Source: Pseudomonadota bacterium
GTDB lineage: Bacteria > Myxococcota_A > Bradymonadia > Bradymonadales > GCA-2716585
Assembly (NCBI GenBank): GCA_005804885.1
Contig: SYOX01000152.1
Span: 1-57,453 of the forward strand
Direction: 5' to 3'
Length of the DNA stretch: 57,453 nt
Below, piece after piece: positions 37,890-45,323 of this stretch. Below the pieces are notes generated by a model. The model was not told the origin of the DNA, searched no databases, and saw only the letters and a list, made by a program, of their open reading frames with translations. Every line of letters starts with the position of its first letter. Position 1 is the first letter of the stretch. Made by a program: the position numbers and the translations under genes.

Positions 37890-39497
37890 ATGAGCGTTGC
37901 CCCTGTCCTGATCAGGAAGTTGCCCATCGGGCTGGTCATTGACGGTCGCTATGAGATCACGGGCTTCATCGGCGCCGGGGGCTTCGCCCAGGTCTACGCC
38001 GGCCGTCAGATCAACGTCGAGCGCGCCGTCGCCATCAAGGTCCTCAACCTCTTCAAGGAGCAGGGGATCTCGCCGGCCGACGTCCGCCACCAGGCCTCCC
38101 GGGAGCGCTTCGTGCGCGAGGCCAAGGTCATGGCCAGCCTCAAGCACACCGCCGTCGTCAGCGTCCACGACTTCGGCTTCCTGGCCGAGACCTCCCAGCC
38201 CTACATCGTCATGGAGAACCTGGAGGGCCACACCCTGGAGGCCGAGCTGTCCAACCACGGACCCATGGCCCCGGCCCGCGCCCTCAAGCTCGTCGGCCGC
38301 TGCCTTGAGGCCCTCGGCGAGGCCCACCAGAAGGGGATCGTCCACCGCGACCTGAAGCCGAGCAACATCTTCATCGTCGCGCCCGGCACCCCCCAGGAGG
38401 ATGTCCGGCTGCTCGACTACGGCATCGCCAGCATCTCTCAAAGCAAGGACGACCGCCTGACGGCCACCGGCCAGATCATCGGCACCTACCGCTACCTGTC
38501 GCCCGAGTACATCAAGGGCCGGATCGCGCTGCCAGCGCTGGACGTCTACCAGATGGGCCTGATCCTGACCGAGATGCTCACCGGCCAGCCCGTCGTCGAG
38601 GGCGGAAACCACTTCGCCACCCTCATGGTCCACGTCGAGGGCAGGATCGAGCTGCCCGAGGCCCTCGTCGCCTGCTCCCTCGGCCCCGCCCTCTGCAAGG
38701 CCCTGGCGACCAACCACGCCGCGCGCTTCGACGACGCCAACGCCTTCCTCAAGGCGCTCTCCGACGTCGACCCGGACGACCTCCCCAAGCCCCCCGCCGC
38801 CGCCCCCACCGTGCGCTTGAGCGAGGTGAGCGCCTCGCCGCGCTCCATCGCCGTGCCACCCTCCCGCATCAGCAGCACCGAGGTGCGCGCCTTCACCCCC
38901 GCCGAGGCCCCTCGCCGGATCCTCATCCCCACCGATCTCGACAAGGCCCTGGCCGACAAGGCCGCAGAGCGCGAGGAGGAGCGCAAGGCCGAGCGCGAGG
39001 CCAGGCGCGCCGCCAAGGCCGCCCGAGCACGAGACAAGGAGGCCCAGGAGGCGACCCTGGCGCAAGAGACCCAGGCGGAGCCCCCGGCGCCCGAGCCCCC
39101 GCCCGCCGAGCCCCAGAAGCCCCAGGAGGCCCCGCCCGCCGCGCCGCCCCCTCAAGCCAGAGGGCTCGACCCGCGCCTCTTCGCCGGCGTCGTCGGGGCG
39201 CTGCTGGTCGCCCTGCTGGCCCTCGCCGTTGCCTGGAAGTTCTCCCCGGGCGACTCTGCCGGCGGAGCCGCAGCGGCCGCCGTCACCATCACGCTGATCT
39301 CCGAACCCCCAGGCGCCACGCTGCTCGAAGGCAGGACCGTCCTCGGCAATGCCCCCCTGGACTTCCGCTTCGACTCGACGACCTCCCCCCCCAAGCAGAT
39401 CGAAGTCCGCCTCAGCGATCACGCCCCCCAGACCGTCACGGTCTCGCCCACGGGCGCCCCCTCCGTCCACGTCAAGCTCGACCCCAGGACGCCATGA
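37890..39497 (+). CDS. Ser/Thr protein kinase with C-terminal PEGA domain
   Basis: 535 residues. Kinase domain about 18-290: Gly-loop GAGGFAQVYAGR, Lys in VAIKVLNLF, catalytic loop HRDLKPSNIFIV, and metal motif LLDYGIASI in which the usual DFG is DYG (a conservative change still compatible with activity). A Glu/Ala/Lys-rich linker (about 330-420) precedes one membrane helix (FAGVVGALLVALLALAVAW, about 430-450). The outer part (about 465-535) is a PEGA domain (VTITLISEPPGATLLEG), a surface-layer type module that may sense envelope ligands. It is close in sequence to the kinase at 19214. Ribosome site weak (GGA). Substrates unknown. Confidence 0.92.
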   Translation: MSVAPVLIRKLPIGLVIDGRYEITGFIGAGGFAQVYAGRQINVERAVAIKVLNLFKEQGISPADVRHQASRERFVREAKVMASLKHTAVVSVHDFGFLAETSQPYIVMENLEGHTLEAELSNHGPMAPARALKLVGRCLEALGEAHQKGIVHRDLKPSNIFIVAPGTPQEDVRLLDYGIASISQSKDDRLTATGQIIGTYRYLSPEYIKGRIALPALDVYQMGLILTEMLTGQPVVEGGNHFATLMVHVEGRIELPEALVACSLGPALCKALATNHAARFDDANAFLKALSDVDPDDLPKPPAAAPTVRLSEVSASPRSIAVPPSRISSTEVRAFTPAEAPRRILIPTDLDKALADKAAEREEERKAEREARRAAKAARARDKEAQEATLAQETQAEPPAPEPPPAEPQKPQEAPPAAPPPQARGLDPRLFAGVVGALLVALLALAVAWKFSPGDSAGGAAAAAVTITLISEPPGATLLEGRTVLGNAPLDFRFDSTTSPPKQIEVRLSDHAPQTVTVSPTGAPSVHVKLDPRTP

Positions 39498-39535
39498 TGG
39501 GCGCCGCCCGCGCCTGATCGCTTGGCCCGCCCATC
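39496..39535. terminator. Possible bidirectional hairpin between convergent genes
   Basis: GATGGGCG (39496-39503) and CGCCCATC (39528-39535) can pair over 8 bp with a 24-base loop, just after the stop of the PEGA kinase and before the convergent lipoprotein gene at 39595. TTTGACC follows on the plus strand. Weak evidence only. Confidence 0.35.
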
Positions 39536-39594
39536 GCCTGTTTGACCCGCATGTATATGATTTGATGGATGTTCTTGCCTGATGCGCGCGAGGC

Positions 39595-40365
39595 TCAGGG
39601 GAGCGCGCCGGCGTTGATCCAGCGCTCGATGAGGCGCTGGGCGTCGATGGAGAGCTGATCGTAGCCGGCCCAGGGCGGCGGCTGGGCGGTGCCATGGCGC
39701 AAGGGGTAGTCCCAGAGGATCTTGTGCATCAGGTAGGAGGCCGGGGCGTCGAAGGGGCGCACGACGACAAGCTCCGGTTGCTGCTCGGAGGCGACGCCGA
39801 CCATCGCCTCGCGGGTGACGGCGGGCAGCTGCCACTCGGGATCGAGGTGGCAGACATTGCAGGGGGCGAGCAGGGGCTCGATCTCGGCCCAGCGGGGCGC
39901 CTCGGGCTCGGCGGGGGCCGGGGGGAGCGGCGCGTCGCCGGAGAGGAACTGGATCAACGCGGGGCCCTGGAAGGGCTGCCCGGTGACCGAGGCGATCGCG
40001 TCGGGGTTGAAGGTCAGATCGTAGATCAGGCCCGGCTCCAGGGGGCGGCGGGTGGTGACGACGAGCTGCTTGTCGACCATGCGGTAGTCGGCCCGGACGG
40101 AGGCGCGGACGCCGCCGCTGTTGAGCGCGGCGGCGTTGAAGAAGGTCAGCGGCGCGGGGTCGAGGTAGGTGTTGAGCGAGGCCGTGAAGACGGGCTGCTC
40201 GGCGACGGGGCCGCCGTCGGGGGAGGGGTCGATGGCCAGGATGCGGACCGAGGGGTCGTAGAGGTCCGCAGGCAGCGGCGGGTTGTCGACGCAGGCCAGC
40301 GCGGCCGCCGCGAGGGTCGCGGCGATCGTCAAGGCGGTCGCGTCCTGGTGGAGGCTTCGGCGCAT
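39595..40365 (-). CDS. Lipoprotein with Big_5-like domain and one c-heme motif
   Basis: 256 residues. The signal peptide ends AAAALAC (Cys near residue 25). Residues about 40-140 look like a bacterial Ig-like Big_5 domain (VFTASLNTYLDPAPLTFFNAA; TRRPLEPGLIYDLTF). A single heme-attachment motif CNVCH (about 168-172) follows, with a predicted mixed helical tail. It is an outer or inner membrane-anchored electron-transfer or ligand-binding protein. CxxCH lipoproteins of this kind recur elsewhere in the window (6.2-7.8 kb, 53-54 kb). AGGA lies six bases before the ATG. The function is unknown. Confidence 0.8.
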   Translation of the reverse strand: MRRSLHQDATALTIAATLAAAALACVDNPPLPADLYDPSVRILAIDPSPDGGPVAEQPVFTASLNTYLDPAPLTFFNAAALNSGGVRASVRADYRMVDKQLVVTTRRPLEPGLIYDLTFNPDAIASVTGQPFQGPALIQFLSGDAPLPPAPAEPEAPRWAEIEPLLAPCNVCHLDPEWQLPAVTREAMVGVASEQQPELVVVRPFDAPASYLMHKILWDYPLRHGTAQPPPWAGYDQLSIDAQRLIERWINAGALP

Positions 40366-40411
40366 GGGCGTCCTGGGCGGGTCGCCGGGATCGTGTCGCG
40401 GACAGAGTAGC

Positions 40412-41953
40412 TCAGACCTTGATGTCCTTCCACTTCCCCTCCCAGAACTTCCAGCCCATGATCATGGCCAGCAGGAAGATGTAGGAGGCGCTGGCGACCC
40501 AGACGCCGAGGAAGCCCAGGTCGATGACGTTGGACAGGAGGTAGGCCAGCGGGACGAGGCAGGTGAAGTGCAAGATGAGCTCGACGATCATGACGAACAT
40601 GGTGTTGCCGGCGCCGAAGAGGGCCTGGGTGCAGATGATGCCGATGGCCATGAAGGGCATCAGGACGGCCATGATCCGCATCCCGGTGACGCCGGTGGCG
40701 ATGACGACGGCGTCGTCGCTGATCAGGTCCAGGGCGTGCTCGGGCCAGATGAAGACGAGCAGGCCGATGAGGGTCATGAACGAGGCGTAGATCCGGACGG
40801 ACTCCCAGCCGTAGCGGCTGGCCATCTCGGGCTGGTCCTTGCCCAGGGACTGGCTCACGAGGGTGGCCGTGGCCGTGCCGAAGGCCAGCGACGAGATGAA
40901 GCACAGGCTGGAGATGTCGAAGACGACCTTGGTGGCGGCGCTGTAGACCGCGGGGCGGTTCTGGAGCATGACGTGGGTCCAGTCGCTGGCCATGGCCGTG
41001 CCGACGAGGCTCTGGCCGTCCAGCAGCGCGCTCTGGTGCAGCGCGTAGGGCAGGGCGCCCTGGCCGGTGTAGATGCCCGTGGCCGCCATGGCCTGCTCGA
41101 CGGCGGCCTCGTCGAGCAGGCCGACGATGCGCATGAACATCAGCACGCCGGCCATGACGAAGACGGTCGCCAGGCCGCTGGGCACGCTCAGGCGGGTGAT
41201 CTCCCAGATCACCCGCCGGCTGACGTTCTGGATCCTGAAGTGGCGGAAGTTATTGCGGTATTTTGGCGCCAGAGTCCAGCCGAGCATGATGAAGAGGCCG
41301 ATGTAGGTGGAGATGAGGCTGGCCCAGGCGGCGCCCTCGACCTTGAGCTCCGGGAAGATCCAGATGCCGAAGATCAGGTAGTAGTTCAGGATGAGGTGGA
41401 CCACGTTCATGACGATGGCGGCGATCATGTGGTGGTGGGTCTTGCCGATGCCATCGAAGAAGGACTTGACGGACATGGTGGCGACCATCGACAGGACGCC
41501 GAGCAGGCGGATCTGGGTGTAGGGGACGCCGAGGGACAGGACGGCCTCGTCGTTGGTCAGGAAGCTGAACATCCAGGGGCACAGGGCGTAGGAGCCGATG
41601 GAGAAGATCGTGCCGGTGATCAGCGCCAGCAAAAGGCTGTTGGTCAGAACCTGTCCGGCGGCGGGCAGATCCTGGGCGCCAAAGCGGCGCGCGGTGATGG
41701 CCTGGGTGCCGACGCCGATGGCCGACAGGCACCCGCCCACGATCCAGATCAAGGGCAGGGAGTAGCCCAACGCGGCCTGACCGGGGATGGACACCGAGGG
41801 CTCCAGCTTGCCCACGAAGAAGGTGTCCGTGATGTTGATGAGGGTCTGGGTCAGCATGGCGAAGATGACCGGGGTCGCCATGCGGACGATCGTCGAGGTC
41901 AACCTCGGGTCGGGCAGGAGGGCCTTGATGAGGCCACCATCGGGTTTCGGCAT
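40412..41953 (-). CDS. MATE family multidrug/metabolite efflux transporter
   Basis: 513 residues with about twelve membrane helices arranged as two six-helix halves. The start matches the family (LTSTIVRMATPVIFAMLTQTLINITDTFFVGKL), with the repeated VGTQAITARRFG and TLVSQSLGK-type loops of MatE domains. It exports cationic drugs or metabolites by Na+ or H+ antiport across the inner membrane. AGGA precedes the ATG. Single gene. A small AT-rich codon patch lies at 41250-41270 (APKYRNNFR). Confidence 0.92.
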   Translation of the reverse strand: MPKPDGGLIKALLPDPRLTSTIVRMATPVIFAMLTQTLINITDTFFVGKLEPSVSIPGQAALGYSLPLIWIVGGCLSAIGVGTQAITARRFGAQDLPAAGQVLTNSLLLALITGTIFSIGSYALCPWMFSFLTNDEAVLSLGVPYTQIRLLGVLSMVATMSVKSFFDGIGKTHHHMIAAIVMNVVHLILNYYLIFGIWIFPELKVEGAAWASLISTYIGLFIMLGWTLAPKYRNNFRHFRIQNVSRRVIWEITRLSVPSGLATVFVMAGVLMFMRIVGLLDEAAVEQAMAATGIYTGQGALPYALHQSALLDGQSLVGTAMASDWTHVMLQNRPAVYSAATKVVFDISSLCFISSLAFGTATATLVSQSLGKDQPEMASRYGWESVRIYASFMTLIGLLVFIWPEHALDLISDDAVVIATGVTGMRIMAVLMPFMAIGIICTQALFGAGNTMFVMIVELILHFTCLVPLAYLLSNVIDLGFLGVWVASASYIFLLAMIMGWKFWEGKWKDIKV

Positions 41954-42203
41954 CGAGGGGGTCCTGGGTGTTGAGCCGACATTCTCCCAAAGGCCGCTCG
42001 GCGCGGCGCCGGGCGTGGCGAGGAGGCATAGAATGGGCGATATGTCCGACCCTGTCTCCTCAAGCTCATCAGGGTTCTAGTGCATCGCGCCCGCGCTTGT
42101 CCAGCGTTGGCCCGCCGATCGTGGGAGACTCGACAGGGTCAGCAGCCGGCTTCATCGTTTGAAGATGCGCGGCGGGCGGTTCGGGGGCGCGGCGCGGGGT
42201 CGA

Positions 42204-43103
42204 TCAGAGGTTCTTGAGGGCGTCGCGGAGCTCGCGCCTGCGCTTGAAGTCCCACCAGGGGACGTCGAGGGCCTCGCGGGCGAGCCTGCGGGCCGTGGCG
42301 GCGCGGGTCTCGTTGTCGTCGATGGCCTTCTGGGCGCTCTGGCGCCAGTCGTTCCACTCCAGGAGCATCTTCCGGGCGCTTTCGAAGCCCTCCAGGGCCA
42401 TGGCGCGCTGCTCAAGGGCGCGGTCGAGGCGATCGAGGGTGTCGTCGCGCTGCTCGATGGCGAGGTCGAGCTGGGCCATGACCTTGTCGCGCTGGGCGAG
42501 GACGCGCTGGAGCTGATCGGCGGTCTGCCCGCGCAGCTGGACGGCGCGGGCCAGGTGCCGCATGGCGTCGTCGCGCTCTTCGACGAGGCGCTCGGCCACG
42601 GCCAGGGCCTCGTCGCGCTGGGCGGCGACCTGGTGGTGCTCGTGGAGCAGGGCGCGGTTGGCCTCGATGGCCTTGTCGCGCTGGACCTGGAGGTGCGCGA
42701 GGCGCTCGTGGGCGCTGCGCAGGAGGGCCTGCTCGGCGGCCTCTTTTTCAAGGGCGGCGTCGCGCTCGCCGATGAGCCTGTTGCGCTGGGCGATGGCGAG
42801 GCGCTGGGCGTTGTCGGCCTCTTCGAAGGTGTAGGTGGGCGGCTCGTCGCCGTCAGGATCGATGGCGCGGCGCAGCTCCTGGGGCGGCAGGCAGGCGCGG
42901 TAGCGCGCGCCGGAGCCGACGAACTGCCGCTCGACGTCGCCGCGCTGGATCAGGGCGCGCAGCTGGAGCGGGGAGATGGACAGGTGAGCGCACAGCTCGT
43001 CCCGATCCATCCAGGCGCCGCCCTGATGGGCTTGCGGCAGCGGGTGCTCGTTGTGCCTGAACCTGAGTCGTCCAGAAGCCTTGAGGGGACGGATGGCCTC
43101 CAT
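42204..43103 (-). CDS. Coiled-coil protein with N-terminal HTH-like domain
   Basis: 299 residues; GAGG lies six bases before the ATG. Residues about 32-90 (MDRDELCAHLSISPLQLRALIQRGDV) resemble a MerR/helix-turn-helix or DNA-binding winged segment, and a later possible start is Met32. From about 90 to 235 it is a continuous coiled-coil with regularly spaced RD pairs (IGERDAALEKEAAEQ, AAQRDEALAVAERL, VEERDDAMRHLARA, LAQRDKVMAQLDLA, IEQRDDTLDRLDRA). A small C-terminal domain (WNDWRQSAQKAIDDN... WWDFKRRRELRDALKNL) ends it. It could organise DNA or the cell body, but no family name can be assigned. Confidence 0.7.
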   Translation of the reverse strand: MEAIRPLKASGRLRFRHNEHPLPQAHQGGAWMDRDELCAHLSISPLQLRALIQRGDVERQFVGSGARYRACLPPQELRRAIDPDGDEPPTYTFEEADNAQRLAIAQRNRLIGERDAALEKEAAEQALLRSAHERLAHLQVQRDKAIEANRALLHEHHQVAAQRDEALAVAERLVEERDDAMRHLARAVQLRGQTADQLQRVLAQRDKVMAQLDLAIEQRDDTLDRLDRALEQRAMALEGFESARKMLLEWNDWRQSAQKAIDDNETRAATARRLAREALDVPWWDFKRRRELRDALKNL

Positions 43104-43207
43104 CTCAAACCTCGCTGTAGGTGTGAGGGTATGTCCTCATGATGAAATGTAAGTGCGCGCCGCCTCTGAAGTCAAGCAGGCGGCTCATCGCCCGCCCTGT
43201 TGCGCAT

Positions 43208-43236
43208 CGACAGCGGCGAGGTGAGGTCCTATATTG
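43208..43236 (+). promoter_or_regulatory. Sigma-70-like promoter for the methyltransferase gene
   Basis: TCGACA at 43208-43213 and TATATT at 43231-43236 are separated by exactly 17 bases and each match the consensus at five of six positions. Transcription would start near 43243, about 45 bases before the methyltransferase ATG at 43289. Confidence 0.6.
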
Positions 43237-43288
43237 TCGCGGCCTGGGATCACTTTGAGAGGGGACGGGCGGCCCCGCAGGAGCAGAT

Positions 43289-43936
43289 ATGCAGCAAACA
43301 GCCAAAGTTCAGACCTACTTCACCGATCGAGCGCGGCTCTTTGACGCCCTCTACGAAGAGGAGAACGCGGCGACGCGGGCCTTCAACAAGGTCTTCAGGC
43401 GGCCGATGTTCACCCGCTACGTCCTGACGCTCGGGGCGCTCGGGGACCTCAAGGGGCGGCGGATCCTGGACGTCGGGTGCGGCTCAGGGCGCTACGCGGT
43501 CGAGCTGGCGCTGGCCGGCGCCGAGGTCGTGGGCATCGACTTCAGCCCCGAGATGCTGGTGATGGCCAACGAGCGCGCTCGCGCCGCCGGGGTCCAGGAC
43601 AGAGTCACCTTCATCGAGGGCGACTTCATCAAGTGGGCCGGCCAGGTCGAGAAGCGCTTCGACGTCGCCTTCGCCATGGGCGTGCTCGATTACGTGGACG
43701 ACGCGCCGGGCTTCATCAAGATGATGGCCGACGTGGCCGACGAGGTCATCGCCTCCTTCCCGAGCCCGACGCCGGTGCGCATGCCGCTGCGCAAGCTGCG
43801 CTACAAGATGCGGGGCTGCCCGGTCTACTTCTACTGGCGCTCGGAGATCGAGCGGATGTACCGCGGCGCGAGCCTGAACAACCTCGACGTCCGCCCGCTC
43901 GGGCTGGGGGGCTTCTGGGTCCACGGGCGCCGCTGA
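43289..43936 (+). CDS. Class I SAM-dependent methyltransferase
   Basis: 215 residues. Motif I of class I methyltransferases is ILDVGCGSGRYAVEL (about 57-71), followed by the acidic SAM-ribose contact GIDFSPEML, motif II-like FIEGDFIKW, and motif IV FDVAFAMGVLDYVDD. The substrate is not visible. It is probably co-transcribed with the polysaccharide deacetylase that starts 15 bp after its stop, suggesting a role in modification of a surface polymer or its precursor. It is cytoplasmic (no signal peptide). Confidence 0.85.
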   Translation: MQQTAKVQTYFTDRARLFDALYEEENAATRAFNKVFRRPMFTRYVLTLGALGDLKGRRILDVGCGSGRYAVELALAGAEVVGIDFSPEMLVMANERARAAGVQDRVTFIEGDFIKWAGQVEKRFDVAFAMGVLDYVDDAPGFIKMMADVADEVIASFPSPTPVRMPLRKLRYKMRGCPVYFYWRSEIERMYRGASLNNLDVRPLGLGGFWVHGRR

Positions 43937-43951
43937 GCCCCGCGCGGAGCG

Positions 43952-44827
43952 ATGTCGATGAACCCTGCGACCTTTCAGGGGCGCCACGGCCTGTCTTTTG
44001 ACGTCGAGTGCCACTACCAGATCGTCTGGAAGGACTGCCTGGGCCTGACCAGGGCCCCCACCGTCGAGGTCGAGCGCAACACCGACTACCTGCTCGGCCT
44101 CCTGAGCGACAAGGGCGTCAAGGCGACCTTCTTCACCCTCGGCAATGTCGCCGAGCGATACCCCGCGCTGGTCCGCCGCGTCGTCGCGCAGGGCCACGAG
44201 CTCGGCGTCCACGGCCACGATCACCACTACATCCACCAGATGACCCCGCGGGCCTTCCGGGAGGAGCTGCGCCGCGCCCTGGGCGCGCTGGAGCAGACCG
44301 CCGGGGTGAAGATCGAGGGCCACCGGGCGCCAGCCTTCTCCATCGGCGCGCAGAACCGCTGGGCGCTCGACGTCCTGCGCGACGAGGGCTTGCGCTACGA
44401 CTCGTCGATCTTCCCCATCAAGGGCCGCCGCTATGGGGTCCCCGACGCCCCCAGGGCCATCCACCGCCTCGACAACGGCCTCTTCGAGGTGCCCCTGACC
44501 GCCATCCCGGTCGGCGCCCGGCGCGTGCCCGCCGTCGGCGGCGGCTACTTCCGCCTCTTCCCCCTCGCCTTCACCCGCTGGGCGCTGGGGCAGTGCGCCC
44601 GCCAGGGGGTGCCGGCGATCACCTACTTCCACCCCCACGAGTTCGAACTGACGCGCGCCCGGGTCGGCCTCGACGGCTGGATGGCCTCGCCGCGAGGCGC
44701 GGCAAAGATGTTGCGGATCAACACGATGCAGAACGTCGGCCGCGGCCGGTCGATGCGCGCCAGGCTGGAGGCGACCCTCGACGAGCATCGCTTCGGCCCC
44801 ATCCGGGAGCTGCTGCCGGCCTCCTGA
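43952..44827 (+). CDS. Polysaccharide deacetylase, XrtA-associated type
   Basis: 291 residues without a signal peptide. The NodB-like domain starts GLSFDVECHYQ (catalytic Asp in SFDVE), the metal-binding motif is LGVHGHDHHYIHQMT, then GHRAPAFSIG, DSSIFPIKG and the late WFH-like TYFHPHEFE. These match the deacetylase subfamily found in exopolysaccharide/exosortase (XrtA) loci. It removes N-acetyl groups from a polysaccharide or its lipid-linked repeat unit. ATG codons at 43952 and 43958 are alternative starts. It follows a methyltransferase gene in a two-gene operon. No other EPS genes lie nearby in the window. Confidence 0.88.
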   Translation: MSMNPATFQGRHGLSFDVECHYQIVWKDCLGLTRAPTVEVERNTDYLLGLLSDKGVKATFFTLGNVAERYPALVRRVVAQGHELGVHGHDHHYIHQMTPRAFREELRRALGALEQTAGVKIEGHRAPAFSIGAQNRWALDVLRDEGLRYDSSIFPIKGRRYGVPDAPRAIHRLDNGLFEVPLTAIPVGARRVPAVGGGYFRLFPLAFTRWALGQCARQGVPAITYFHPHEFELTRARVGLDGWMASPRGAAKMLRINTMQNVGRGRSMRARLEATLDEHRFGPIRELLPAS

Positions 44828-45026
44828 GGCGACCCGGGCGAGGGCCGGGCGAGCGGGCGCCGCGGCCTGGGGTGGCGTCCGATTTGTGGGCTCCCCTTTT
44901 CGATGGGGTGGCGCGCCGGGCGAGTGGTGTTGTATGTTGCATCCGCGCCAGGGCCTCGGCCCAGGGCGCGAGACGAGGTGCGCTGGCGCGGAGCGTCGGC
45001 GTCCATCAAGGGAGGTGGGAGAGCGC

Positions 45027-45284
45027 ATGACCCAATCGATCTGGGAGTACATCATCGGCTATGCGCCGGACGGCGATCCCTACACGGTGACCTTCTTTGA
45101 CTACCACGACGACACGCTCTACCGCGATCTGCCCCTGGACGTGCTGGGCCAGCACGGCTGGGAGATGGTGACGGTGGTGCTCAAGCCCGACCCCCAGTCC
45201 GGCGCGCGGCGCTACGAGTACTTCTTCAAGCGCGACAGGGCCGAGGGCTACGCGGCCGGCTTCTCGCGCTCGACGAAGAACTGA
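45027..45284 (+). CDS. DUF4177 family small protein
   Basis: 85 residues from the ATG at 45027, preceded by GGAGG; the longer upstream frame is not supported by a ribosome site. The pattern WEYIIGY ... DVLGQHGWEMVTVVL ... YEYFFKRDR is the DUF4177 signature. Its function is unknown; it is a small cytoplasmic protein. Single gene between the deacetylase (plus) and the convergent pilus ATPase gene. Confidence 0.8.
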   Translation: MTQSIWEYIIGYAPDGDPYTVTFFDYHDDTLYRDLPLDVLGQHGWEMVTVVLKPDPQSGARRYEYFFKRDRAEGYAAGFSRSTKN

Positions 45285-45323
45285 CGCCTCGCCCCCCCTC
45301 CTTGAAGCGGCCTGCGCCGCAGA

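Noticed and set aside
42159..43142. Plus-strand open frame opposite the coiled-coil gene
   Set aside because: Its Gly/Ala/Leu/Val-rich product mirrors the coiled-coil gene on the other strand, which has a ribosome site and regular heptads.
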